Part shown: positions 27,463-36,889 of the stretch, piece by piece
How positions within the stretch are numbered: position 1 is the stretch's first letter
How the letters are laid out: every line of letters starts with the position of its first letter
From: Paenibacillus sp. HB172176
Lineage (GTDB): Bacteria; Bacillota; Bacilli; Paenibacillales; Paenibacillaceae
Assembly: GCF_011947265.1 (NCBI RefSeq)
Contig: NZ_JAATHD010000010.1
Coordinates: 1 to 64,000 of the forward strand
Length of the DNA stretch: 64,000 nt
Direction of reading: 5' to 3'
Program-made: the position numbers and the translations under genes
The notes under the pieces: generated by a model
What the model saw: the letters and a program-made list of their open reading frames with translations, nothing else
Told to the model about the DNA's origin: nothing
The model's database searches: none

Positions 27463-28284
27463 CTATTTGTTCACTTGCAGTTGCTGCGCCTGCGCGGTAT
27501 CCACATAGGTATGGATGATGGATACCTCGACGCGGCGGTTCTTCGCTTTGCCGGCAACCGTCTTGTTATCCGCGATCGGATGATTTTCGCCATAACCTTT
27601 TGCGCTAAAGTGTGTCGGGTCGAGCTTCTTGTTCTCCAGCATGACCTCCAGAAAGCGGCTTGCGCGAATCGAACTGAGATCCCAGTTCGAATGGAAATTA
27701 GCGTTGTTAATCGGAGTATTATCGGTATGTCCGGCTACCACAACGTTATAGCTCGGATATTCCTGCAACATCTGGCCGATGGCTATCGCGAGCTCCCTTG
27801 ACTCCGGCTTAATCGTTGCCTGTGCCGGTGCGAACAAGGCGTTGTCGCTAATCGTAATGAGCAGCTGATTGACATTAAGCTGCGTCTCCAACTCGGTTGT
27901 AAGTCCATGCTTATCGATATAGTCATCGACCTTCTTCTTGAGATCCTCGAGCTCCGCTTCTTCCTGCTTGATTAGCTCCTCGAGGGAAGTGTCGGATTCG
28001 GCCTCCTTCTGACTGTCGATCTTCGCATCGTCGTTCTCGATGTCCTGCTCCAGCTCTTCGTCGCGCTTCACGACGGAGGGGAGATCCAGCACGTTCGAGC
28101 CGTTGTTGAGCGCCAGGCTGAAGGCTTGGGACATCTCCTCGAATTTCTTCACATCGACGGAATTCATGGAATAGAGAACGATGAACAGGGCGAGCAACAA
28201 GGTTAGCAGATCGGCATACGGAATGAGCCAGGATTCGTCGATATGCTCCTCGTCATGATCATGCGATTTACGCTTTCTGCTCAT
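27463..28284 (-). CDS. motB: Flagellar stator protein MotB
   Basis: A 273-residue stator subunit that anchors the flagellar motor to peptidoglycan. A short cytoplasmic N-terminus leads into one membrane helix carrying the proton-binding Asp25 (IPYADLLTLLLALFIVLYS). A charged plug/linker and a C-terminal OmpA-like domain (about 145-255) with GHTDNTP and NRRVEVSI follow. The pore helix resembles proton-type MotB rather than sodium-type MotS. The start overlaps the end of motA by 17 bases. Confidence 0.95.
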   Translation of the reverse strand: MSRKRKSHDHDEEHIDESWLIPYADLLTLLLALFIVLYSMNSVDVKKFEEMSQAFSLALNNGSNVLDLPSVVKRDEELEQDIENDDAKIDSQKEAESDTSLEELIKQEEAELEDLKKKVDDYIDKHGLTTELETQLNVNQLLITISDNALFAPAQATIKPESRELAIAIGQMLQEYPSYNVVVAGHTDNTPINNANFHSNWDLSSIRASRFLEVMLENKKLDPTHFSAKGYGENHPIADNKTVAGKAKNRRVEVSIIHTYVDTAQAQQLQVNK

Positions 28285-29071
28285 CTACCCTTGCCTCCTC
28301 CTGCTCTCTCATCTTCAACCGTTCCGTCGGCGTCAGGAAGACCGAGAGCTTCTGATTAATGGCGATCGTGGAGACGCCGGATTGAATGGAGAGCAAGCCC
28401 TCCAGCATCATGAGGCGGATTTGGATTTCTTTCTTCGAAATTCGCTTTAATTTGTTGGCGATTGGATGCCATAGCACATATCCTGTGAATATACCGAGCA
28501 GCGTTGCGATGAACGCGCCCGCGATTGCGTGGGCGAGCTTGTCCATGTCGCTCATGTCGGACAGCGCCGCGATCAGGCCGACAACGGCTCCCAGCACCCC
28601 GAGCGTGGGCGCATAGGTTCCGGCTTGCGTGAAGATAAGAGCTCCGGCCTTATGTCGCTCTTCCGTGGCTGCGATATCTTCGAGAAGCACGTCCCGCACC
28701 AGATCCTGATCGTTGCCGTCGATAATCATGCGCATGCCGTTGCGCAGGAACATGTCTTCGATCTCGTCGACGCGCGCTTCGAGTGCAAGCAAGCCTTCGC
28801 GGCGGGTGATGGAGGCCCATTCCATGAATCTGCTGATAAGGTCTTCTCTTGAAGGGAGCTTCTGTTCCGAGAAGGCGATTTTGAACAGCTTGCCGACCTT
28901 CTGAAGCTCCGACATGGGGAATGCGACCATAACTGCCGCAATGGTGCCAAGTATAATGATCATGAAGGCGGCCGGATTAATGAGCGATGATAAGCTCGCG
29001 CCCTTGAATATCATGCCGCCGATAACGGCGATAACACCTAGTATGAGACCGATAATTGTTGAATTCTTCAT
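28268..29071 (-). CDS. motA: Flagellar stator protein MotA
   Basis: A 267-residue integral membrane protein that forms the ion channel with MotB. Four membrane segments are visible, two near the N-terminus and two at about 150-205 (APTLGVLGAVVGLIAAL; GAFIATLLGIFTGYVL). The large cytoplasmic loop between them contacts the rotor protein FliG. It is translated ahead of motB with overlap, giving coupled production. A sigma-D-like promoter lies upstream. Confidence 0.95.
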   Translation of the reverse strand: MKNSTIIGLILGVIAVIGGMIFKGASLSSLINPAAFMIIILGTIAAVMVAFPMSELQKVGKLFKIAFSEQKLPSREDLISRFMEWASITRREGLLALEARVDEIEDMFLRNGMRMIIDGNDQDLVRDVLLEDIAATEERHKAGALIFTQAGTYAPTLGVLGAVVGLIAALSDMSDMDKLAHAIAGAFIATLLGIFTGYVLWHPIANKLKRISKKEIQIRLMMLEGLLSIQSGVSTIAINQKLSVFLTPTERLKMREQEEARVDEQKA

Positions 29072-29142
29072 TCTTGCACCCCGTTCAATCTGTCATTTCT
29101 TCTTGTCTGCTTCTATTACATGTTCGCAGGCTACTTCTATTT

Positions 29143-29170
29143 ATATCGTCAAAAGGGTATTCTGAGATTA
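29143..29170 (-). promoter_or_regulatory. Sigma-D-like promoter of motAB
   Basis: Read on the minus strand, TAAT, 16 bases, then GACGATAT. The Bacillus sigma-D consensus is TAAA-N15-GCCGATAT, so each half has one mismatch. It lies about 70 bases before motA. Confidence 0.45.
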
Positions 29171-29215
29171 TAGTAAATGAAATTCAAATGAATAATTTAA
29201 GGAGTGGATAACGAT

Positions 29216-29509
29216 ATGGGCGTTAGACATGCGCGCGAATACGTTGAAATATTGCAGGAACTAACCGCCGCCGTCGGGCAAATCGAGGAAGGTTACACAT
29301 TCTTCGAGATGGAGCCGGAGGAGTGGGAGGCGCTGCATGAGGATGATCGCCATGAGGTGATGGAAGCGCTGGCCGACGATGTGTTCTTCGGACTTGGCAC
29401 ACAGCCGGAGATCGAGGTGGGCAAGGGCGTTATTATCTATAACAGCAAGCATCATGTCATCGAAGTGTCGCAGGGCGACAATGTCATTCAGATCGTTCGG
29501 CTGATCTAA
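29216..29509 (+). CDS. Hypothetical protein, 97 aa
   Basis: A small, very acidic soluble protein (IEEGYTFFEMEPEEWEALHEDDRHEVMEALADDVFFGLG) ending in a beta-like region (GKGVIIYNSKHHVIEVSQGDNVIQIVRLI). It has no recognised domain or membrane segment. The ATG at 29216 is chosen because AAGGAG lies 11 bases upstream; a GTG at 29204 overlaps that signal. It lies between the divergent motAB operon and an EAL-domain gene. Confidence 0.8.
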   Translation: MGVRHAREYVEILQELTAAVGQIEEGYTFFEMEPEEWEALHEDDRHEVMEALADDVFFGLGTQPEIEVGKGVIIYNSKHHVIEVSQGDNVIQIVRLI

Positions 29510-29628
29510 GGCAAATGAAAATCGAAAAATGTCGAATCTTTACAATAGTTGTCGACTCCTATACAATAAAACCAAGTTAATATGGGAGAAAATCTAACAC
29601 GACTATAACATGATTCGAGGGACTCATT

Positions 29629-30879
29629 ATGACGGTTTTCCAATCCAGACAGGGGCTTCCGAAGGCGCTGGGCCTGCAGAAGGAAGAGGCGCTGACCGCT
29701 TACTATCAACCGATCATCGCGCTTGATTCCAGGCGGATATCGGGCTATGAAGTGTTGGGAAGAGCGACCAGAGGCGATGCGGCTCGAAGTCTGGGGCCGT
29801 TCTTCGGCGACCCCGGCGTCGCCATGGCCGATCATATTCAGGTTGATCGCATTCTGAGGGAGCAGGCGATTGCGCGGATGGCTCAGGAGGCCGATCCGCC
29901 CTTGCTGTTCCTGAATCTCAAGCCGGGCTGGATCTATCAATACGGCCAGTCAGGAGAGATGCACACGCTGGATCTGATTGATCGCTATGGGCTTGATCCG
30001 GGACGCGTCGTGATTGAAATTACGGAAGAGAGCTTCAACGGGTCGGTTGATATATTAATCGCCGCGGTAGAGAGATATCGCGCGCGAGGCTGCAGAATTG
30101 CGATTGACGATGTGGGCAGCGGCTTCAGCAATTGGGATCGAATCGCGCAGCTTCAGCCGAACTTGCTCAAGATCGATATGGATATGGTGAAGAAAAGCGC
30201 GACGCATAACGGTTATTACGGCGTGCTGCGCTCCTTCTCCGAGCTTGCGGAGCAGATCGGCGCTTCGCTGCTGTTCGAGGGCGTCGAGACGCGGGACGAT
30301 CTGGAGCGGGCGATTCAAGCCGGCGCGAGATATGTGCAAGGCTTCCTGTTCGCCCAGGCGGAGCCTTCCTTCCGGGAGCCCGATTGCTTCGCGGACGTCG
30401 TCGAGGAGGAATTGGAGCGGCATGTCGGATCCCACGCGCTGACGGAGGGCACCTGGAAGCGGAGGGCGGAGCGTCTCGCAGAGCAGCTGTCGCTGCAGCT
30501 TCCCCAGGATGAAGAGGAGACGGGAGGCGAGCTGTTGACCGATGCCTGTCTGAAGCGTCTTATTCCGGAGCTCGAGCCCTCCTGTATTCGAATCTACATA
30601 TGCAATCGCAGAGGCATTCAGCTCTCCGCAAACTTTCGGCGCGACGGGGAAGCCGGCTGGCAGAGGGAGGAGCAGTATCGGCATGCGAATTGGAGCTGGC
30701 GGCCGTACTTTGTTCCGAATCTGGTGCAGCTAAGCGAGCAGAGGCGTTCGATCGTATCCCGTTCCTACACCGATCTGGAATCCAGAGCATGGATACGCAC
30801 CATCTCGGTCATGGTTCGTCCGGATTGGATTCTGTTCGCGGACGTGCTGGACGGGGGGAGCAGGATCGACCGGTCATAG
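29629..30879 (+). CDS. EAL-domain protein, YkuI-like (c-di-GMP)
   Basis: A 416-residue cytoplasmic protein. The EAL phosphodiesterase domain (about 15-255) keeps most metal and catalytic positions: Glu of the signature (here GYEVLGR, EVL rather than EAL), FLNLKPGW, VIEITEES, IDDVGSG, LLKIDMD, FEGVET and VQGFLFAQ. A C-terminal region of about 150 residues resembles the PAS-like domain of Bacillus YkuI. It should bind and may hydrolyse cyclic di-GMP. The nearby motAB genes make a link to motility control attractive but unproven. A terminator follows. Confidence 0.9.
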   Translation: MTVFQSRQGLPKALGLQKEEALTAYYQPIIALDSRRISGYEVLGRATRGDAARSLGPFFGDPGVAMADHIQVDRILREQAIARMAQEADPPLLFLNLKPGWIYQYGQSGEMHTLDLIDRYGLDPGRVVIEITEESFNGSVDILIAAVERYRARGCRIAIDDVGSGFSNWDRIAQLQPNLLKIDMDMVKKSATHNGYYGVLRSFSELAEQIGASLLFEGVETRDDLERAIQAGARYVQGFLFAQAEPSFREPDCFADVVEEELERHVGSHALTEGTWKRRAERLAEQLSLQLPQDEEETGGELLTDACLKRLIPELEPSCIRIYICNRRGIQLSANFRRDGEAGWQREEQYRHANWSWRPYFVPNLVQLSEQRRSIVSRSYTDLESRAWIRTISVMVRPDWILFADVLDGGSRIDRS

Positions 30880-30919
30880 AACGGAATCATAGTCAAAGAA
30901 CGAAAGCATATTTTACGCG

Positions 30920-30956
30920 CAAGACGGGATCGCCGAATTCGATCCCGTCTTTTTGC
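30920..30956 (+). terminator. Terminator after the EAL gene
   Basis: AGACGGGATCG pairs with CGATCCCGTCT around a 7-base loop and is followed by TTTT. Confidence 0.88.
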
Positions 30957-31079
30957 GTTTTCCCCTATCTTGGGCGCTACGGTTGCGTATCGCATCAATT
31001 GTATATTGAGCCGGGAGCGCGGGCTGCGGTAAGAATAGAGGTGTTCGAGGAAAACATTCGTTACGGAAAGGAGGAGAGA

Positions 31080-32006
31080 ATGAATTCTATGCATGCTTTG
31101 CGAGCATCAAGATCATGGGCGAGATTCAAGCGCAATATTCCTTTGCTCATCATGTTTGTTCCGGTAGTCGCTTTTTATCTGATTTTCAAGTACGCACCCA
31201 TGTTCGGTTATGTGATTGCCTTTAAGCAGTATACGTTCGCCAAAGGGGTGTTCGGAAGTCCGTGGGTCGGATGGAAATGGTTCGAACTGATCGTGCACGA
31301 TCCTTTTACCCTGAAAATTATTTGGAACACCTTTTTTCTGAGTTTGCTCAATATCATCGTCGGATTTCCTTTCCCGATTCTGATTGCATTAATGCTGAAT
31401 GAAGTGAGGAGCATGCTGTTCAAGAAATCGGTGCAGACGCTGGTGTATCTGCCTCACTTTTTTTCCTGGGTCATCATCGGGGGCATCTTCATCACTTTAT
31501 TCTCGCAGGAATCCGGAATCGTGAACAAGCTTATTACGCTGTTCCGGGACGAACCGGTGCCGTTCTTATACCAGGCCAATACGTGGATCTCCATCTATGT
31601 AGGCTCGGGTGTATGGAAGGAAGCCGGCTTCAGCGCCATCATCTATCTCGCCGCGTTAACGTCGATCGATCCTACGTTGTATGAAGCGGCTAGCGTGGAC
31701 GGCGCGGGCAAGTTCAGGAAGATCTGGCATATTACGCTGCCCGGGATTCGGCCAACGATCTTCTTGCTGCTGATTCTGGCCATGGGCAACATTATGGAAG
31801 TCGGCTTCGATCATGTCTATGTGCTGCAGAATAATGTGGTGTACAGCTCTTCGGAGGTTCTTAGCACTTACATTTACAAAATCGGCTTGCTTGGCGCGCA
31901 ATTCAGCCGAAGCACGGCGCTTGGCTTGTTCGAATCGCTTGTTGGCTTTATTCTGGTTCTGACGGCCAACCGGATTGCCAAGCATTTCAATCAAAATTTA
32001 TGGTGA
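31080..32006 (+). CDS. ABC transporter permease, LplB type (cassette B)
   Basis: A 308-residue membrane permease with six predicted helices (first at PLLIMFVPVVAFYLIFKYAP) and the ATPase-docking EAA loop YEAASVDGAGKFRKIWHITLPG. The ATG at 31080 has AAAGGAGGAG just upstream; the much longer open frame from 30600 overlaps the EAL gene and is not real. It heads an operon of two permeases, a binding protein, a regulator and a giant surface glycosidase, so xylan-derived oligosaccharides are the likely cargo. Confidence 0.93.
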   Translation: MNSMHALRASRSWARFKRNIPLLIMFVPVVAFYLIFKYAPMFGYVIAFKQYTFAKGVFGSPWVGWKWFELIVHDPFTLKIIWNTFFLSLLNIIVGFPFPILIALMLNEVRSMLFKKSVQTLVYLPHFFSWVIIGGIFITLFSQESGIVNKLITLFRDEPVPFLYQANTWISIYVGSGVWKEAGFSAIIYLAALTSIDPTLYEAASVDGAGKFRKIWHITLPGIRPTIFLLLILAMGNIMEVGFDHVYVLQNNVVYSSSEVLSTYIYKIGLLGAQFSRSTALGLFESLVGFILVLTANRIAKHFNQNLW

Positions 32007-32019
32007 GGAGGGTGAACGC

Positions 32020-32895
32020 TTGAAACCGACCAAGGGCGAACAACTGTTTTATTTCGTAAACGAATGCATCTTGCTGCTGGCTGCGCTCAGCTGTTTATTC
32101 CCCCTCCTGCATGTCATCGCGCTTGCGTTCAGCGATTTCGACGCGGTGATGTCCGGAATGGTGACCCTTTGGCCGAAGGGCTGGTCGACGGAAGCCTTTC
32201 GATTGCTGCTGGAGGGCGGCAGAGTTCCGAGGGCCCTGCTCAATAACGTAGTGATTACCTTGGTAGGCCTCGTGCTTAGCCTGGTGTTTACGACCGCGGC
32301 GGCGTACCCGCTGGCCAGGAAACGATTCTACGCTCGTCGCTTCTTTACGCTTGCGTTCGTGTTTACCATGCTGTTCAACGGGGGGCTCATTCCTACGTAT
32401 CTCGTTGTTAATTCACTGGATTTGCTGAACACTTACTGGGCGTTATGGCTGCCAGGTCTGGTCAGCACCTTCAATATGTTGATTCTCAGAACGTTCTTCC
32501 TGAGTTTGCCGGAGGAGCTGTTCGATTCGGCCGAGATCGACGGATGCGGCGAGCTGCGAACGTTATTTCGTATTGTGTTACCGCTTTCATTGCCGGTATT
32601 TGCGACGATTGCGTTATTCTACGGCGTCGGCTATTGGAATAACTTCGTCTCCGTGTTAATTTATATCAACCAAACAGAAATGCAAAATTTGACGCTTCTC
32701 GTGCAACAGATGATTCAAAGCCAGTCTATATTGGAAGGGCTCAATAATGCGCCCGATTCCGGTCAAATTCCGATGACACCGGAATCGATCAGAGCCGCCG
32801 GCATCCTGGTGTTAGTCGCTCCGATGCTGCTCGTATATCCCTTCCTTCAGAAATATTTCGTAAAAGGTGTCATGATCGGATCGATTAAAGGATAA
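32020..32895 (+). CDS. ABC transporter permease, LplC/YtcP type (cassette B)
   Basis: A 291-residue second permease. It has the N-terminal helix CILLLAALSCLFPLLHVIALAFS, the family segment FNGGLIPTYLVVNSL, the EAA loop FDSAEIDGCGELRTLFRIVLPL and the conserved end PFLQKYFVKGVMIGSIKG. A TTG at 32020 with GAGGAGGGTG upstream is taken as the start; upstream in-frame codons overlap the previous gene. Confidence 0.92.
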   Translation: MKPTKGEQLFYFVNECILLLAALSCLFPLLHVIALAFSDFDAVMSGMVTLWPKGWSTEAFRLLLEGGRVPRALLNNVVITLVGLVLSLVFTTAAAYPLARKRFYARRFFTLAFVFTMLFNGGLIPTYLVVNSLDLLNTYWALWLPGLVSTFNMLILRTFFLSLPEELFDSAEIDGCGELRTLFRIVLPLSLPVFATIALFYGVGYWNNFVSVLIYINQTEMQNLTLLVQQMIQSQSILEGLNNAPDSGQIPMTPESIRAAGILVLVAPMLLVYPFLQKYFVKGVMIGSIKG

Positions 32896-32929
32896 TACAT
32901 TTCAGAGAGATGGCGAGGGGACGTTTATT

Positions 32930-34567
32930 ATGTTGAAGCTCAAACGGACAACGACCGTAATGGTTATCTTTGCAACGATGCTGGTGCTTGCCGCTTGCTC
33001 CGGAAACGGGAATGAAGGTCAGAAAGAAAATAACGGCGGACAGAAACAGACAGACGCGTCGGGCGCGACCGCGAAACGCGGATCGATCACGGTCTCGATG
33101 TATGACCGGGGCAATGTGCCGGCCGAAGCGGGCACGGCGGAGAAGAACTCCTGGACCGATTGGGTAGTTAAGAACGGCCCGGCGGACGTGAAATTCATTA
33201 CGGTTCCCCGGTGGGAGAGCACCGATAAATTCAATGTATTGCTGGCTTCGGGAGACGCGCCCGACCTGATTCAGGAATATGCGACCGGTTTCCGCGATTC
33301 GCTCTACAGAACCGGCCAGATTATTCCGCTGGACGATCTGATCGATCAATATTCGACCAATTATAAAAATCTGCTGGAAACCTATCCGGTGCTGCGGAAA
33401 GCAGGGACGAAGCCCGACGGGAAGCTGTACGAAATCGGGAAATTGTCTCCGATGCTGCCGGATGAAGTGATGTTCGTCCGCAAGGATTGGCTGGACAAGC
33501 TGAATCTAAACGTTCCAACGACGGATCAAGAGCTGCTGGAAGTGATGAGGGCTTTCGCCTCTCAGGATCCCGACGGCAACGGCAAGGCGGATACGTACGG
33601 CATTGCGGACGCCCAAGGGCGAGGCCTCTATGTCATGTTCCAAGACGTGGACTGGGTCGTGGAGGACGGCCAATTGGTGAAGGACTGGGAACGCAAGCAA
33701 GCGGCTCTCGATTATCATAAGAAAATGTACGAGGAAGGCTTGATCGACAAGGATTACTTGACGGATAAGAACCGCGAGCAGCAGCGCCAGTTTTTCCTGC
33801 AGGGAAGAGCGGGGGTCTATACCGGCAGAATCGGCAACATGGGCGATTTCAACCTGTATGAAACCTTCAGGAAGAACAATCCGGACGCCGAGCTGATCGT
33901 CGTTCCTTGGCCGGAAACGAAGTACGGAAGCTTCCTCTCTTATTTCCAGAATCCCGTGCAAATGACGGCGGTCGTCAACGCAACCGCGAAGGATCCGGCA
34001 GCGGTCATCAAGTACGTTGATTTCATGACGCAGGAATCGACAGGCGAAACGCTGTTGTATGGCTTCGAAGGCACGCATTGGGAGAAAGGCGCAACTGGCT
34101 GTCCCAAAATATTGGATGATGAAAAGTACAAAAACGAAGTATCCTGGACGGTCGATTTCCAAATGATGTTCTCCAAAACCTTGCTTGGCGATTGTGCCAC
34201 GCTTGAAGGACAGCTGAATCCAGAGGTGCCGATGCAGAAGGACTTCCTGGACTTGTATCATCAGGCGGAAGCCAGCTTCGAGGGAAAAGATATCCCGTGG
34301 CTGACTCACCCTGAGCATATGCCGACGCTTCCGGACGATTTGCAGATTATTACCAGCACGATTAATCCAACGATAGAAGAGATCAGCACGAAAGCGATTA
34401 TTACGAAATCCTACAGCACCGAGCAGGCCATTCAGGATATGCAGAAGGCTTGGGACAGCGCCGGCGGGAAGAAACTGGAAGAGTGGTATGCGAAATGGTA
34501 CGCCGAAAACAGCGATAACGCCATATTGGCGAAGGATTTGATTGAATTCAACGAATCCTTAAAATAA
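32930..34567 (+). CDS. Extracellular solute-binding lipoprotein (cassette B)
   Basis: A 545-residue lipoprotein. The signal peptide (RTTTVMVIFATMLVLAAC) ends in a lipobox with Cys at about residue 23, followed by an Asn/Gly/Gln/Lys linker. The mature protein is a large carbohydrate-binding component (SGDAPDLIQEYAT; DKDYLTDKNREQQRQFFLQGRAGVYTGR; C-terminal KKLEEWYAKWYAEN). GAGGGGAC lies before the ATG. It sits after its two permease genes, the reverse of the order in cassette A. The ligand is probably released by the giant GH43/GH115 protein encoded downstream. Confidence 0.93.
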   Translation: MLKLKRTTTVMVIFATMLVLAACSGNGNEGQKENNGGQKQTDASGATAKRGSITVSMYDRGNVPAEAGTAEKNSWTDWVVKNGPADVKFITVPRWESTDKFNVLLASGDAPDLIQEYATGFRDSLYRTGQIIPLDDLIDQYSTNYKNLLETYPVLRKAGTKPDGKLYEIGKLSPMLPDEVMFVRKDWLDKLNLNVPTTDQELLEVMRAFASQDPDGNGKADTYGIADAQGRGLYVMFQDVDWVVEDGQLVKDWERKQAALDYHKKMYEEGLIDKDYLTDKNREQQRQFFLQGRAGVYTGRIGNMGDFNLYETFRKNNPDAELIVVPWPETKYGSFLSYFQNPVQMTAVVNATAKDPAAVIKYVDFMTQESTGETLLYGFEGTHWEKGATGCPKILDDEKYKNEVSWTVDFQMMFSKTLLGDCATLEGQLNPEVPMQKDFLDLYHQAEASFEGKDIPWLTHPEHMPTLPDDLQIITSTINPTIEEISTKAIITKSYSTEQAIQDMQKAWDSAGGKKLEEWYAKWYAENSDNAILAKDLIEFNESLK

Positions 34568-34610
34568 CGGTACGGGCAAGGAGCGCCGCCGAAACTAATG
34601 GAGGGAAACT

Positions 34611-36833
34611 ATGAGGAAGCCGAAGTTTTCTCGTCGCTTGGCATTCGTAATCCTGCCTTTTTTCTATATTGTGGCGGCGCTTCTAAGCTCTATATTCATC
34701 ATCGTGCTCGTCGACACCCATCGCGATTATTCCAAGCAAGCGAATTACAAGTTCGCGCAGACGAGCGCGCAAACGATGGACAGCTGGCTTAAGCTGATCG
34801 AGCAGCAGGTGATTATGGAATTGGATCGGGACGAGAAATTCCAGAAGTTCCTGTATGAAACGGAAAGCGGGACGGATGACTTTCAATTTCTGAAAACGCA
34901 GCTGTCCCAGTTGTTTAATGAGGTTGTTCAGTTCAATCCCCTGATCGATTCGATCTATGTGTACCGCGATATTGATCAAACGGTGCTTAGCTCAAGAAGC
35001 TTCCGGCAGATCGGAGAGTTTGGCGACAAAGCGTTCGTGTCCGGATTAGCCTCGGAGTCAATGACGGAGCAGTGGTCGTCCGTGCGGACGTACAACGAAT
35101 ATTATCCTCTGCTCGAGTACAGAGTGGATGGGCAGAATGTCAAGGTCATTTCCTATGTTCGGAAGGTGCCGCTGTTCATGAGCAGGAACGGTCTGCTCGT
35201 TATCAATATTAATGTGAACAGACTGGAGGCCCTGCTGCGCGACAATGCGGGCGATTCCGTCGGCTATGTTCGCATGGTGGACTCGGAAGGCCAAGTCATT
35301 GCGGCGACGACGAATATTCCGGCGGAGGCGAAGGCCGTCTCGAAGGTCAATTCCTCCGTTCCGGGGTACTTCTATGAATCGGGATGGACGAGCAAGGATA
35401 TGTCCGAGGAGATCTACTCCTTCCTGAATATGTGGATGGCTGCCGGCGTTGCCGGCGTGCTTGCGATTTCGGCGGGCATGCTGTGGCTGCTGCGGCGCTT
35501 CGCCCATCCGATCGACTCCTTAATCAATCGGCTGACAAGCAAGAGACAATTCAATCGCCTCGACTTCGAATATTTGGATAATCTGATGGACGAGCTTATT
35601 CACCAGGCCGGGGAATATCATTTCGCTTCCAATCAATACCATGATATTACGCGCAAACAATGGTTTCGCGAGCTGCTGAACGGGGAGCGCGTCATTACGG
35701 AGGAGGACTGGAACGCCAACGCTTATGAGGAAGGATCCCCGCAGCAATGGACGGCATCGCGAGTGATGGTCGTGGAAATCGACTATTACAAGGACTTTCA
35801 GGATCAATACTCCTCCAACGATCAATCGCTGTTCAAATTCGCGATCGAACAGGTCGTCAAGGAGACGAGCGCCGAGAATAACCTTCGCATATGGACGACC
35901 TGGCTGTCCTCCGATCAGCTTACGGTCATCGTGCAGGGCGATCCGCTTGCGCAAGCCCAGAACATCAAGCAATGGGTGAAGCTGCATCTGCCCTTCACTG
36001 TGTCGATCGGGATCAGCGGACTCTCGGGCGAGCCGCGCCAAATCGCGGAAGCAAGGGAGGAAGCGCTGGAATTATTGTCTTATAAGGCGACGCAAGGCAT
36101 CGATCGGGTGTTCACGGCGATTCCGGCTGGGGAAGGAGCTCCGCTGGAAATTCTCAATATAATCGAGATGACGTCCCAGGCGGCCTATTCCCTTCGCATG
36201 GGATCCGCCGATTGGCGGGCGCAGATGATGCAGGTGTTCGATACAATCGAGCAGTCGGTTACGTCGCGCAGCAGCTTGCTCACTCTGTTCCAATATATGA
36301 ATTTCTGTTTGTCGAAGGTGATTCAGGAAGGACCGGAGAGTTACCGGGACGCTTTCAACAAAGATGTGGAGCCGCGGCTGATCGGCTTGCTGGATCGCTT
36401 CGAAACGATTCAGGAATACAGGGATGGTTGGATGAAGGCGGCAAGCGCATTGGAGGGGGAACTGGAGGAGCTGCGCTCGGGCAATCACAAGTATGAGCTG
36501 TTCAAGCAGATTGAGCAGTATATGAAGGAATGCTTCCATGACCCGGATCTGTCACTAGCGAAGATTGCGGAGCATTTCTGCCTGAGCAACAGCCATATGA
36601 GCCGGCTTATCAAAGAAGCGACCGGCAGCAGCTGGACGGATTACGTAACGGAGCTGCGCGTTCGGCATGCCAAAATTCTGCTGTCCACGACCAATAAGTC
36701 GATTCAGGAAATCGGGCTGGAATGCGGCTATTTGCATGGCGTGTCTTTCGGGCGGGTGTTCAAAAAACAGGTCGGCTTTGCGCCGGGAGATTATCGGAAG
36801 CAGGCGGTTCTGAAGAAAGGAACGGCGATGTGA
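34611..36833 (+). CDS. Membrane-bound AraC-family regulator
   Basis: A 740-residue one-component regulator. Membrane helix one (about 12-34) and helix two (about 273-296, GVAGVLAISAGMLWLLRRF) enclose a Cache-like extracytoplasmic sensor of about 240 residues. A long cytoplasmic region follows and the protein ends in an AraC-type DNA-binding domain (about 637-735, with IAEHFCLSNSHMSRLIKEATGSSW and ECGYLHGVSFGRVFKKQVGF). There is no kinase or receiver domain, so sensing and DNA binding are in one chain. It replaces the YesMN pair used by cassettes A and C and should control cassette B and the following glycosidase gene. Confidence 0.9.
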   Translation: MRKPKFSRRLAFVILPFFYIVAALLSSIFIIVLVDTHRDYSKQANYKFAQTSAQTMDSWLKLIEQQVIMELDRDEKFQKFLYETESGTDDFQFLKTQLSQLFNEVVQFNPLIDSIYVYRDIDQTVLSSRSFRQIGEFGDKAFVSGLASESMTEQWSSVRTYNEYYPLLEYRVDGQNVKVISYVRKVPLFMSRNGLLVININVNRLEALLRDNAGDSVGYVRMVDSEGQVIAATTNIPAEAKAVSKVNSSVPGYFYESGWTSKDMSEEIYSFLNMWMAAGVAGVLAISAGMLWLLRRFAHPIDSLINRLTSKRQFNRLDFEYLDNLMDELIHQAGEYHFASNQYHDITRKQWFRELLNGERVITEEDWNANAYEEGSPQQWTASRVMVVEIDYYKDFQDQYSSNDQSLFKFAIEQVVKETSAENNLRIWTTWLSSDQLTVIVQGDPLAQAQNIKQWVKLHLPFTVSIGISGLSGEPRQIAEAREEALELLSYKATQGIDRVFTAIPAGEGAPLEILNIIEMTSQAAYSLRMGSADWRAQMMQVFDTIEQSVTSRSSLLTLFQYMNFCLSKVIQEGPESYRDAFNKDVEPRLIGLLDRFETIQEYRDGWMKAASALEGELEELRSGNHKYELFKQIEQYMKECFHDPDLSLAKIAEHFCLSNSHMSRLIKEATGSSWTDYVTELRVRHAKILLSTTNKSIQEIGLECGYLHGVSFGRVFKKQVGFAPGDYRKQAVLKKGTAM

Positions 36834-36889
36834 AAGCAGAGAGAGGACCAAATTAAATCATTTCTATTTCATTGCTGGGAGGATTGTTC

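Noticed and set aside
30600..31079. Long N-terminal extension of the cassette B LplB-type permease
   Set aside because: It overlaps the EAL gene and its terminator, and has no permease similarity; a strong ribosome binding site sets the start at 31080.
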